16,390 nt of DNA from an uncultured Porphyromonadaceae bacterium (GTDB taxonomy: Bacteria; Bacteroidota; Bacteroidia; Bacteroidales; Muribaculaceae): NCBI GenBank assembly GCA_900550025.1, contig URQP01000062.1, forward strand, positions 1 through 16,390, in the 5' to 3' direction. Position 1 is the first letter of the stretch. Each line of letters opens with the position of its first letter. This document shows, one piece after another, positions 7,294 through 14,792 of the stretch. The position numbers and the translations under genes were made by a program. The notes beneath the pieces were generated by a model. That model was not told the DNA's origin. It saw only the letters and a list, made by a program, of their open reading frames with translations, and did no database searches.

Positions 7294-7629
7294 ATGACCG
7301 GCATTGACAAATTCAAAAATTCAGTCTATGACATAGTCAAATCGATTCCATACGGAAAAGTATTGACATATGGACAAATAGCGTGGCTTGCCGGGCAGCC
7401 CACATATTCACGACTTGTCGGCAGAACCCTACGGGGAACGAAAGAAAATCTCCCATGCCCCCGTGTGGTCAACAGCCAAGGCAGGACCGCCCCTGACTGG
7501 GAAGAACAAATAGAGTTGCTGAAAGCAGAAGGCGTAAGGTTCAAGAGAAACGGATATGTTGATTTAAAAAGTTCCAATTGGGATTTATCCACGAATACCG
7601 ATACCGATAAAAAGCAAACAGAGACTTAA
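7294..7629 (+). CDS. MGMT-family (alkyltransferase-like) DNA-binding protein with PCPR active site
   Basis: A 111-residue protein equal to the C-terminal DNA-binding domain of O6-alkylguanine-DNA alkyltransferases, without the N-terminal domain. Conserved positions are visible: Tyr26 (LTYGQIA), the Arg finger Arg40 (SRLVGR), the active-site loop LPCPRVVNSQG with Cys55, and Glu79 (KAEGVRF). The normal motif is PCHRV; here the catalytic His is Pro56 (codon CCC), so the Cys remains but the Cys-His-Glu relay looks broken. Classical alkyltransferase-like proteins instead replace the Cys. It may bind O6-alkylguanine and signal repair, or keep weak transfer activity; this is inference. The C-terminal tail is Thr/Asp/Lys-rich, coded in part by a short ATACCG repeat. 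It stands alone between its promoter and a weak terminator. Confidence 0.85.
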   Translation: MTGIDKFKNSVYDIVKSIPYGKVLTYGQIAWLAGQPTYSRLVGRTLRGTKENLPCPRVVNSQGRTAPDWEEQIELLKAEGVRFKRNGYVDLKSSNWDLSTNTDTDKKQTET

Positions 7630-7643
7630 TCTCTATTTTCTTT
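7620..7643 (+). terminator. Possible weak terminator after the MGMT-like gene
   Basis: AGAGA (7620-7624) and TCTCT (7630-7634) pair across a 5-nt loop that contains the TAA stop codon, followed by ATTTTCTTT. The stem is only 5 bp, so efficiency is doubtful. Confidence 0.35.
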
Positions 7644-7676
7644 GTATGGCAGATGTGAAAAATGGGGATTTTTATG

Positions 7677-7684
7677 TATGTTTG
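7677..7684 (+). promoter_or_regulatory. Promoter -7 element for PASTA-rluD
   Basis: TATGTTTG matches TAnnTTTG and lies 22 nt before the ATG at 7707. The -33 position around 7655-7657 reads GTG and is weak. The box lies inside the longer in-frame reading from 7662, which argues for the 7707 start. Confidence 0.55.
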
Positions 7685-7706
7685 CAAAAATATTGACTTT
7701 ATAAAC

Positions 7707-8351
7707 ATGAGTGAAAACAAATTTTTAAACTTCATAAAGAGGCATCCTATAATATCAGCTATAATCTCAATAATCATAGTCGATATTTTATTACTTGTAA
7801 TCGCTTCCTTCGGTTTGAATTGGTTTACCAATCACAACCAATATCAAATAGTTCCGGATTTAAAAGGAATGAATGTAGAAGAAGCCGCGACCAAACTCCA
7901 ACGCAGCAACCTCATACTCGAAATATCCGACTCCATTTTCGAGGCAAGCACATCTCCGGGAAGCGTAATCATACAAACGCCAAAAGCAGGCTCTAAAATC
8001 AAGAACAACCGTACAATTTATGTCACCATACGTTCTTTCTCCACACAGCAAGTGGAAATTCCATCCATCGTCGACCTATCGCTACGGCAAGGCATGTCGA
8101 CGCTGGAAGCGGCAGGCTTTAAAAATATCGCTGTAGAAAAAATACCCTCTGAATTTTCAGATCTTATTTACGACTTGAAAATGAACGGATTGTCATTGTC
8201 TCCGGGCGACAAAGTTCCTGTCAACGCAAAACTTACGATAATAGCAGGCGACGGACTTTTGCTACAAGCCGACTCCGTAATTCTCGACGACTACAATGAA
8301 GCTGTGATAGAAGAGAACGCCACTGACGAATATTCAGACTACGAATATTAA
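7707..8351 (+). CDS. PASTA-domain membrane protein
   Basis: A 214-residue single-pass membrane protein: a short cytoplasmic start, one transmembrane helix (about residues 15-38), then an exported part with two PASTA repeats. The first covers about 46-110 (IVPDLKGMNVEEAATKL ... SPGSVIIQTPKAGSKI), the second about 115-182 (IPSIVDLSLRQGMSTLEAAGF). A very acidic tail follows (194-214). PASTA repeats are known from Ser/Thr kinases and penicillin-binding proteins, where they contact peptidoglycan or muropeptides; here no kinase or transpeptidase domain is attached. Start: ATG at 7707, since an ATG at 7662 precedes the promoter box. Located 14 nt before rluD, probably co-transcribed. A wall-sensing or scaffold role is inference. 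Confidence 0.88.
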   Translation: MSENKFLNFIKRHPIISAIISIIIVDILLLVIASFGLNWFTNHNQYQIVPDLKGMNVEEAATKLQRSNLILEISDSIFEASTSPGSVIIQTPKAGSKIKNNRTIYVTIRSFSTQQVEIPSIVDLSLRQGMSTLEAAGFKNIAVEKIPSEFSDLIYDLKMNGLSLSPGDKVPVNAKLTIIAGDGLLLQADSVILDDYNEAVIEENATDEYSDYEY

Positions 8352-8365
8352 AAAACAGCGGGACA

Positions 8366-9442
8366 ATGACAGACGAAAAAGAGCGTATTATCACAGAATT
8401 TGACGACGAGCCGGAAGACGGAATAATTACAGCAGACGGCAACAAAGAGCTGTGGGAGCATTACCGGTTCACCGCAGAAAAAGGACAGGCACTGCTACGT
8501 GTTGACAAATTTCTTGTATCACACATAGACAAGACATCACGCAACAGGATACAGCAAGCGGCCGATGCCGGATGCATATTAGTCAATGGAAAGCCTGTAA
8601 AATCAAATTATCGGGTAAAGCCCTTCGACGTGGTTTCTTTGGTCATGGACCGCCCGAAATACGAACTCGAAATCATACCCGAAGACATTCCTCTCGACAT
8701 AGTTTACGAAGACGATGCTTTGCTGGTAGTCAACAAACCGGCAGGACTGGTAGTACACCCCGGACACGGAAATTACAGCGGCACATTGGTGAACGCGCTT
8801 GCCTATCATTTCCGCGACAATCCCGACTATGATGTCAGCGACCCGCGCCTCGGACTGGTACACAGAATCGACAAGGACACATCCGGCCTGCTCGTCGTAG
8901 CCAAAACGCCTGACGCAAAGACGAATCTTGGCAAACAATTCTTCAATAAGACAACCCACAGACAATATGTAGCGGTTGTATGGGGACAATTCAACGAAGA
9001 AAGCGGTACAATCGAAGGAAACATAGGGAGAAGTCTCAAAGACAGATTGCAAATGGCCGTCTTTCCCGACGGCGATTACGGCAAACACGCTGTCACCCAC
9101 TATAAAGTAATCGACAACCTTGCGCATGTGGCCGTGGTGGAATGCAGGTTGGAAACCGGACGCACCCATCAGATACGCGTGCATATGAAACACATAGGCC
9201 ATCCTCTTTTCAATGACGCGCGCTATGGCGGAGACAAAATCCTGCGAGGGATAGCCACATCGAAATATATGCAGTTCGTGCAAAATTGTTTCAAAATATG
9301 CCCGCGTCAGGCCTTGCACGCCAAAACTCTCGGATTCATACACCCCACGACAGGGAAAGAGATGTTTTTCAACAGCGAAATACCTCCCGATATGGATTCA
9401 TTGATAAAAAAATGGAAAGAATATTATTCTTCCACCCGCTAA
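8366..9442 (+). CDS. rluD: 23S rRNA pseudouridine synthase, RluD family
   Basis: Isomerises specific uridines to pseudouridine in large-subunit rRNA (positions 1911/1915/1917 of helix 69 in E. coli). The 358-residue protein has an acidic N-terminal extension (residues 1-40), an S4 RNA-binding domain (about 43-95, LLRVDKFLVSHI ... ILVNGKPVKSNYRV), then the RluA-type catalytic domain: IVYEDDALLVVNKPAGLVVHP, HRIDKDTSGLLVVAKT with catalytic Asp169, and GRTHQIRVHMKHIGHPLFND. Length and S4 domain favour RluD over RluA/RluC, but paralogues within the family cannot be separated surely by eye. It follows the PASTA gene by 14 nt. No terminator is visible downstream; the next unit has its own promoter. 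Confidence 0.92.
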   Translation: MTDEKERIITEFDDEPEDGIITADGNKELWEHYRFTAEKGQALLRVDKFLVSHIDKTSRNRIQQAADAGCILVNGKPVKSNYRVKPFDVVSLVMDRPKYELEIIPEDIPLDIVYEDDALLVVNKPAGLVVHPGHGNYSGTLVNALAYHFRDNPDYDVSDPRLGLVHRIDKDTSGLLVVAKTPDAKTNLGKQFFNKTTHRQYVAVVWGQFNEESGTIEGNIGRSLKDRLQMAVFPDGDYGKHAVTHYKVIDNLAHVAVVECRLETGRTHQIRVHMKHIGHPLFNDARYGGDKILRGIATSKYMQFVQNCFKICPRQALHAKTLGFIHPTTGKEMFFNSEIPPDMDSLIKKWKEYYSSTR

Positions 9443-9488
9443 AATGTATTCAATTGTCGGATTTTATAAAAATTAATGCCGTCAATAC

Positions 9489-9519
9489 TTGCTTTACCCT
9501 TTTGCAATCCTTATCTTTG
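9489..9519 (+). promoter_or_regulatory. Promoter of the acyltransferase-tex unit
   Basis: TTG (9489-9491), a 20-nt spacer and TATCTTTG (9512-9519). The expected start is near 9524-9525, leaving about a 92-nt leader before the ATG at 9617, the longest single-promoter leader in the window. The leader contains a possible 26-codon reading frame. Confidence 0.7.
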
Positions 9520-9530
9520 TAAGGAGTAAT

Positions 9531-9611
9531 ATGGTATATTGCCGGAGTTTTTTCATTCGGCATTATGCAATGCTAATAATGACACAATTTGGATATATAA
9601 GCCTAAAATAA
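9531..9611 (+). CDS. Possible 26-residue leader peptide upstream of the acyltransferase
   Basis: ATG at 9531, 26 sense codons, TAA at 9609-9611, five nt before the acyltransferase ATG. AAGGAG at 9521-9526 lies 4 nt upstream of the ATG, an ideal Shine-Dalgarno match that is unusual in Bacteroidota. The predicted promoter, however, would start transcription near 9525, so most of the AAGGAG might not be in the mRNA. The peptide begins MVYCRSFF and is hydrophobic and aromatic, without an amino-acid run typical of attenuation. It could be chance; ribosomal profiling or conservation would decide. Confidence 0.3.
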   Translation: MVYCRSFFIRHYAMLIMTQFGYISLK

Positions 9612-9616
9612 CAGAT

Positions 9617-10801
9617 ATGGAAGAATTGGTTACACCAAAAGAATATAGCGACATCTGTCCGTTTTCAGACGGTGAGTTCCATTCCAAGATGGAAAAGATG
9701 GTGACAGAAGAAGGTTTTAAACACGCTGTCACGTGGGTTATGCCCGACATCGACTATGACGCTTTCTGCAAACAGTTGCTTCTTATCGACAATAAAAACG
9801 ATTTCCAGTATAAAGTGATGTTCCCTTTCTTGGAAATGTTGGCGGCAAAAACCACCGACGGCATCTCCGACTGCGGAGTGGAACAAAACGTCGAATACGG
9901 CAAGGCATACACAATGATAACCAACCACCGCGACATCGTGCTCGATGCCTCATTCCTGAACCTTGCCCTGCTCCGGCATAAGTCAAGGACTACGGAAGTG
10001 GCAATCGGCGACAATCTGCTAATCTATGACTGGATAGAAACGCTTGTCCGCCTTAACAAAAGCATCATTGTAAAACGCGATGTAGGTATGCGCCATACCT
10101 TGGAGGCCGCCGCCCAACTGTCAGGATACATTCACTTCGCGATAACGCAGAAAAACGAATCCGTATGGATTGCGCAAAGACAAGGACGTGCTAAAGACAG
10201 TAGCGACGAGACACAGGAAAGTCTTATCAAAATGCTCTCTATCGCAGGCGGCAACAGTTTCTTGGACAATATTCTTGAACTGAACATAATGCCGGTGGCA
10301 ATCAGCTACGAGCTTGATCCCAATGATTACCTGAAAGCCCGTGAATTCCTCTTGAAAAAGAAAAATCCTGATTTCAAAAAGACACAGCGCGACGACCTTT
10401 TCAGTATGGAAACCGGACTGCTTCAAAATAAAGGCAGAGTGCATTTCACATTCACCGGCTGCATCAATGATGAAATCGAGAAACTGCGTGATTTAGACAA
10501 AAAAGAACAACTCTGCAATGTATGCCAGATAATCGACAAGCGCATACATGGTAATTACAGAATATACCCCGGAAACTACATTGCTTTCGATGAACGCTAC
10601 AGTACAGACCGTTTCAAAAACGAATATACTGATGACGACATAGAAAAATTCAACTCGTACATCAACAAACAGCTTGACAAGGTGCAAAACGAGGTCGATT
10701 TTGAGATTAGCGGCGAGGAAAGGGAATATATGCACGGACTGATGCTCGTGATGTATTCAAATCCGCTTGTCAACAAACTGACGGCAACCGGTATGATGTA
10801 A
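9617..10801 (+). CDS. Glycerolipid acyltransferase-like protein (PlsB/PlsC superfamily)
   Basis: A 394-residue protein that I recognise as the Bacteroidales family annotated as 1-acyl-sn-glycerol-3-phosphate or glycerol acyltransferase. Residues 101-114 (ITNHRDIVLDASFL) resemble acyltransferase block I, but the His104-Asp110 spacing is HX5D rather than HX4D. EVAIGDNLL, a basic SIIVKRDVGMR (149-159) and WIAQRQGRAKDSSDETQ (184-200, like block III with its Gly-Arg core) follow in the usual order. No transmembrane helix is clear. Expected role: transfer of an acyl chain to a glycerolipid or related acceptor at the membrane; substrate unknown. Start: ATG at 9617, as upstream in-frame sequence to a TTG at 9539 does not look like the family. 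The metallophosphoesterase follows after 10 nt. Confidence 0.75.
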   Translation: MEELVTPKEYSDICPFSDGEFHSKMEKMVTEEGFKHAVTWVMPDIDYDAFCKQLLLIDNKNDFQYKVMFPFLEMLAAKTTDGISDCGVEQNVEYGKAYTMITNHRDIVLDASFLNLALLRHKSRTTEVAIGDNLLIYDWIETLVRLNKSIIVKRDVGMRHTLEAAAQLSGYIHFAITQKNESVWIAQRQGRAKDSSDETQESLIKMLSIAGGNSFLDNILELNIMPVAISYELDPNDYLKAREFLLKKKNPDFKKTQRDDLFSMETGLLQNKGRVHFTFTGCINDEIEKLRDLDKKEQLCNVCQIIDKRIHGNYRIYPGNYIAFDERYSTDRFKNEYTDDDIEKFNSYINKQLDKVQNEVDFEISGEEREYMHGLMLVMYSNPLVNKLTATGMM

Positions 10802-10811
10802 TAAAAGGGTC

Positions 10812-11999
10812 ATGAGGTTCTCGTTTGCAGTATCCATAATTTTTGCGGTCATATGCATCGCGACCGACATTGTCATATACAAAAGGCTGTACAAGCATAA
10901 AAAGCTGCGGACAGTCCATTCCATAATATCCGCGGCAATATATCTGATGCTAATCAGTGTGCCGGCCGTCTTGGCAACCGGATATTCCGGAACCCACGTG
11001 ATGCAGTATGCCATGTGGGCATTGTTCACTTGCGCGTCTGTATTCCTGCCTAAGACATTTTACGCCATATTTTTCATATTTTCCAGAATACCGTTATTAT
11101 TCAAGAAAAAACCGGTAAAGATTCTGTCAAAAATCGGAATCGCCATCGGTTATGCCATATTCGCCACTATATGGTGGGGGGCATTGGTGACCACTCACCA
11201 AATACAAGTGAACGAAGTGACCGTTGAATCGCAAAAAATCCCCGCAGGATTCGACGGCTACAGAATAGCCCAATTCTCCGACCTCCACACCGGGACATTC
11301 GGCGACAACACCACAGTTGTCAGAAATATGGTGAATCAAATGAATGCACTGAGCCCCGACTTGATAGTATTCACCGGCGACATTGTAAACAATTCGTCCT
11401 CCGAACTGCTGCCGTTTATCGACGAGTTGAAAAAAATGAAAGCCAACGACGGTGTCCTATCAATTTTAGGCAACCACGACTATGGAGATTACAAAAAATG
11501 GAAATCAGAAACTGACAAGCAAAATAATCTCTCCCGCCTCATATCGTTGCAACGCGATTCCTTGGGATGGAACCTGCTGCTGAACCAACATACATATATA
11601 AAGCACGGAAATGATTCATTATTGATAATAGGTGTGGAAAACTGGGGGGAACCGCCTTTTTCGACCCACGGCAACCTGAAAGCGGCAATGCCAAGCGACA
11701 ATGGCTACAAGAATTTCAAATTGTTGCTTTCCCATAATCCGAAACACTGGGAAATGGAAGTTGCCGGAAAAACGGATATAGACCTGACCCTTTCCGGACA
11801 TACACATGCAATGCAAATGATGATAAGTCTTGGTAATAAGAAATATTCACCGTCGTCCATGCGCTACATACATTGGCAAGGGCTATACGGAGACAGCGGG
11901 CAACAATTATATGTAAACATAGGCATGGGAGAAGTCGGAATCCCGATGCGCATAGGCGCGACTCCAGAAATCACCGTAATCACATTGAAACGTAAATAA
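10812..11999 (+). CDS. Membrane-anchored metallophosphoesterase (YaeI/LpxG-like)
   Basis: A 395-residue protein with about four N-terminal hydrophobic segments (near residues 5-22, 36-55, 63-93 and 108-127) and a C-terminal calcineurin-like phosphoesterase domain. The two-metal site is complete: Asp157/His159 in SDLHTG, Asp190 in FTGDIVN, Asn221-His222 in LGNHDY, His308 in LSHNP, and His330/His332 in SGHTHA. The family includes YaeI and Chlamydia LpxG, a UDP-2,3-diacylglucosamine hydrolase, so a phospholipid or lipid A precursor is a reasonable but unproved substrate. The neighbouring acyltransferase, 10 nt upstream, fits an envelope-lipid role. tex starts 4 nt downstream, so all are probably on one mRNA. 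Confidence 0.88.
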   Translation: MRFSFAVSIIFAVICIATDIVIYKRLYKHKKLRTVHSIISAAIYLMLISVPAVLATGYSGTHVMQYAMWALFTCASVFLPKTFYAIFFIFSRIPLLFKKKPVKILSKIGIAIGYAIFATIWWGALVTTHQIQVNEVTVESQKIPAGFDGYRIAQFSDLHTGTFGDNTTVVRNMVNQMNALSPDLIVFTGDIVNNSSSELLPFIDELKKMKANDGVLSILGNHDYGDYKKWKSETDKQNNLSRLISLQRDSLGWNLLLNQHTYIKHGNDSLLIIGVENWGEPPFSTHGNLKAAMPSDNGYKNFKLLLSHNPKHWEMEVAGKTDIDLTLSGHTHAMQMMISLGNKKYSPSSMRYIHWQGLYGDSGQQLYVNIGMGEVGIPMRIGATPEITVITLKRK

Positions 12000-12003
12000 T
12001 AAA

Positions 12004-14127
12004 ATGGATAGCATATCTTTCATAGCGGCAGAAACAGGAATCGCACAAAAGCAAATTGCATCTACTATCAAATTGCTTGACGACGGAGCGACAATACCTT
12101 TCATAAGCCGCTATCGCAAAGAAGCGACACAGGGTCTTGACGAAGTCCAGATACAATCAATCGCCGCCGCATACGAAAAAGCGAAAGAATTAAAGAAACG
12201 GAAAGAATTCATCATTGAAACAATTTCCCAGCAAAACAAACTTACCGACAGCCTAAGACAGCAGATAGAAAATTGTTTTGACGGCAATGTACTCGAAGAC
12301 ATTTACCTGCCTTTCAAGCCAAAACGCCGCACGAAAGCGGAAACAGCACGCGAAAACGGACTCGAGCCGCTTGCAAAAATCATTATGGCACAGAATGCTC
12401 CAGACATCGCCCATACGGCCAAACGTTTTGTCAACGGGAAAGTGACCGATGAAAAAGCTGCAATCGACGGCGCGCTTGACATCATAGCAGAATGGGTATC
12501 GGAGAATCCTGCCGTGCGCGAGGCTGTCCGCAAGGCATTCTCTCACGAAGCGGTGTTGAGCTGCAAGACCGTAAAAGGAAAAGAAACGGAAGCGGCCAAT
12601 TTCCAAAACTATTTCAACTTTTCGTCACCTCTTAAACGCTGCAAATCCCACCAGATACTTGCCATGCGCAGAGGCAAAGAAGAAGGCCTGCTGCAAACGT
12701 CTATCGACATCGATACAGACAAGATAATCGAACGGATATCACGACGGTTTGTCAAGAACAGTTCAGAGTCGGCAACGCTTGTCAAAAAAGCCATAGCCGA
12801 CAGCTATAAACGCCTTATCAAACCATCAATAGAAAACGAGTTTGCGGCATCGAGCAAAGCTAATGCCGACGACAAGGCTATTTCACTTTTTGCCGACAAC
12901 TTGCGGCAATTGCTTTTTGCTCCTCCATTGGGGGAGAAACGCATACTCGCAATCGACCCGGGATTCCGCACCGGATGCAAGGTAGTATGCCTTGACGTAC
13001 AAGGCAACTTTCTGCATAACGACACCATATACCCCACTCCGCCACGCAATGAAACCGCAATCGCCGCCAAGAAAATCAACAATATGATTGAAGTTTACCA
13101 AATAGACGCAATAGCCCTTGGCAACGGTACGGCAAGCCGCGAGACGGAACAATTCCTTAAAAAACTGCACTATAATCGCGATATCCGCATATATGTGGTA
13201 AGCGAAGACGGTGCATCGGTATATTCCGCTTCAAAACTTGCAAGAGAAGAGTTCCCTGATAAAGACGTCACTGTCCGTGGGGCTGTCTCCATCGGCCGCA
13301 GGCTGCTCGACCCATTGGCGGAATTGGTGAAGATAGACCCGAAATCAATCGGCGTAGGACAATACCAGCACGATGTCGACCAGACGAAATTGCGGCAAGC
13401 TTTGGATTTTACTGTAGAAAGTTGCGTCAACAAAGTCGGTGTGAATCTCAATACAGCTTCAAAAGAACTGCTCACCTACGTTTCCGGATTAGGACCGCAA
13501 TTAGCGCAAAACATTGTGGAATACCGTGCCGCAAACGGAAATTTCACAAGCAGAAAAGGGCTGCTGAATGTACCACGGTTAGGCAACAAAGCATTCGAAC
13601 AATGCGCCGGATTCCTCAGAATCCCCGGAGGAGACAATCCGCTGGACAATACAGCCGTACATCCTGAAAATTACGCAACGGTAGAGGCAATGGCACACGA
13701 TTGCGGATGCTCTGTCAATGAATTGATAACCGACAAAGCCAAAAGAGGCGGCATCGACATCAACCGCTACGTGACGGAGACAACAGGAATCCCAACACTG
13801 ACCGACATAATGGAAGAGCTCGACAAGCCGGGAAGAGACCCGCGCAAAGCGGTTTCCGTAATGGAATTTGACAACAGCCTGAAATCGTTCGACGACTTAA
13901 AACAAGGAATGATTGTCAACGGAATTGTCACGAACATTACACAATTCGGGGCATTTGTAGACATAGGCATAAAAGAGAACGGATTGGTACACATATCCGA
14001 AATGAGCGGCCAGTTCATTTCTTCTCCAGCCGAAATCGTAAAACTTCATCAACAAGTGAAGGTGAAAATTAAAGAAATCGACGCGCAACGCCGCCGCATA
14101 TCATTGTCAATGAAAGATATAAATTGA
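12004..14127 (+). CDS. tex: Tex-family RNA-binding transcription accessory protein
   Basis: A 707-residue protein with the full Tex architecture. The N-terminal helical Tex domain is typical (FIAAETGIAQKQIAS, GATIPFISRYRKEATQGLDE). The YqgF/RNase H-like domain opens with RILAIDPGFRTGCKVV (Asp318), with ALGNGTASRETE and VSEDGASVYSAS further on. Helix-hairpin-helix repeats lie around residues 475-545 (NLNTASKELLTYVSGLGP, FTSRKGLLNVPRLGNKAFEQ). The C-terminal S1 domain starts near residue 637 (GMIVNGIVTNITQFGAFVDIG). Tex binds nucleic acid through S1 and is implicated in transcription and RNA metabolism; no nuclease activity is established for most members. Length is normal. It follows the phosphoesterase by 4 nt and precedes the FolK-like gene by 5 nt. 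Confidence 0.96.
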   Translation: MDSISFIAAETGIAQKQIASTIKLLDDGATIPFISRYRKEATQGLDEVQIQSIAAAYEKAKELKKRKEFIIETISQQNKLTDSLRQQIENCFDGNVLEDIYLPFKPKRRTKAETARENGLEPLAKIIMAQNAPDIAHTAKRFVNGKVTDEKAAIDGALDIIAEWVSENPAVREAVRKAFSHEAVLSCKTVKGKETEAANFQNYFNFSSPLKRCKSHQILAMRRGKEEGLLQTSIDIDTDKIIERISRRFVKNSSESATLVKKAIADSYKRLIKPSIENEFAASSKANADDKAISLFADNLRQLLFAPPLGEKRILAIDPGFRTGCKVVCLDVQGNFLHNDTIYPTPPRNETAIAAKKINNMIEVYQIDAIALGNGTASRETEQFLKKLHYNRDIRIYVVSEDGASVYSASKLAREEFPDKDVTVRGAVSIGRRLLDPLAELVKIDPKSIGVGQYQHDVDQTKLRQALDFTVESCVNKVGVNLNTASKELLTYVSGLGPQLAQNIVEYRAANGNFTSRKGLLNVPRLGNKAFEQCAGFLRIPGGDNPLDNTAVHPENYATVEAMAHDCGCSVNELITDKAKRGGIDINRYVTETTGIPTLTDIMEELDKPGRDPRKAVSVMEFDNSLKSFDDLKQGMIVNGIVTNITQFGAFVDIGIKENGLVHISEMSGQFISSPAEIVKLHQQVKVKIKEIDAQRRRISLSMKDIN

Positions 14128-14132
14128 AAACT

Positions 14133-14504
14133 ATGAACAAATTAGTTATATCAATAGGCAGCAACAGCAAAGACCGTGAATGGCAAGTAGAAAACTGCAT
14201 AAAATGGTTGAAAAGCAACCTCAGCGGAGTGTCACACTCCGAGATCTATAATAGCGCGGCTTCCAACGGAAAAGACCCGGACTATCTCAATGTAGTGATG
14301 AAAGCAAAATGCCGCGAGGATTTCGCCGAAATCAATAAAAAGCTGAAAGACTACGAATCTGTATGCGGCCGCACTCCATTGAGCAAACAGACAGGTGAAA
14401 TACCGATGGATCTCGACATAATAATCTGGAACGGCGAAATAGTCCGTGAGCGTGATTTCAATCAGGAATATTTCCAGACAGGCTGGCAACAACTTGATGA
14501 ATAA
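14133..14504 (+). CDS. Short, degenerate FolK-like (HPPK-fold) protein
   Basis: A 123-residue protein similar to 6-hydroxymethyl-7,8-dihydropterin pyrophosphokinase: ISIGSN (6-11), PDYLN (49-53, identical to HPPK) and MDLDIIIW (92-99) with the metal-binding Asp93 and Asp95. It is shorter than E. coli FolK (158) and ends about 28 residues after that motif, lacking the conserved His and GFMLWPL region. In the loop before MDLD, the E. coli Trp89 and Arg92 positions appear as Thr and Ile. Pyrophosphokinase activity is therefore doubtful, and a complete FolK probably exists elsewhere. Start: ATG at 14133, 5 nt after the tex TGA; a TTG at 14124 overlaps tex and is less likely. The next gene starts 6 nt downstream. 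Confidence 0.7.
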   Translation: MNKLVISIGSNSKDREWQVENCIKWLKSNLSGVSHSEIYNSAASNGKDPDYLNVVMKAKCREDFAEINKKLKDYESVCGRTPLSKQTGEIPMDLDIIIWNGEIVRERDFNQEYFQTGWQQLDE

Positions 14505-14510
14505 CAAACT

Positions 14511-14765
14511 ATGACGAAGAAAATCAATCCTATTGGCATCGTAACGCTGCTTATAGCCATCGCCTATATCATAATCCCATACGACATGGACCGCATAGGA
14601 TGGTATGGATATATCGACGACTTTTTTGTGTTTATGGCCGGTTACTTGCTGTTTTTCGGGAGCCGTGATATCCATCCCCGGTTAAAACGGCTTCTATATC
14701 TAATTGCAGGATGTTCTTTCATAATAGCGATGCTATTCCTTATAGTGATGATAATCCTGTCGTAG
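14511..14765 (+). CDS. Small membrane protein, DUF1232/YkvA-like
   Basis: An 84-residue protein with two or three hydrophobic segments: about residues 7-23, 36-50 and 61-83. The first loop, IPYDMDRIGWYGYIDD, resembles the DUF1232 (YkvA) pattern SPIDLIPDFIPVLGYLDD, keeping Pro-x-Asp and the Gly-Tyr-x-Asp-Asp end. The similarity is short, so the call is tentative. Function is unknown. It is the last member of the acyltransferase-phosphoesterase-tex-folK-like unit, 6 nt after the previous stop. An AT-rich palindrome lies 28 nt after its stop. Confidence 0.6.
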   Translation: MTKKINPIGIVTLLIAIAYIIIPYDMDRIGWYGYIDDFFVFMAGYLLFFGSRDIHPRLKRLLYLIAGCSFIIAMLFLIVMIILS

Positions 14766-14792
14766 CAACGGAACCATTGGAATTGAAAATCA

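Noticed and set aside
7594..7609. Short tandem ATACCG repeat at the end of the MGMT-like gene
   Set aside because: Just over two units within coding sequence; too short to suggest phase variation or a CRISPR-type array.
7662..7706. N-terminal extension of the PASTA protein to an ATG at 7662
   Set aside because: The start would lie upstream of the TATGTTTG box; the ATG at 7707 is 22 nt after the box, as in other units.
8603..9343. 246-codon open frame on the minus strand inside rluD
   Set aside because: It is antisense to a clearly conserved gene, has no promoter or family signal, and reflects codon bias of the real frame.
9539..9616. N-terminal extension of the acyltransferase to a TTG at 9539
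   Set aside because: The extra residues do not look like the family, and ATG at 9617 gives the expected start.
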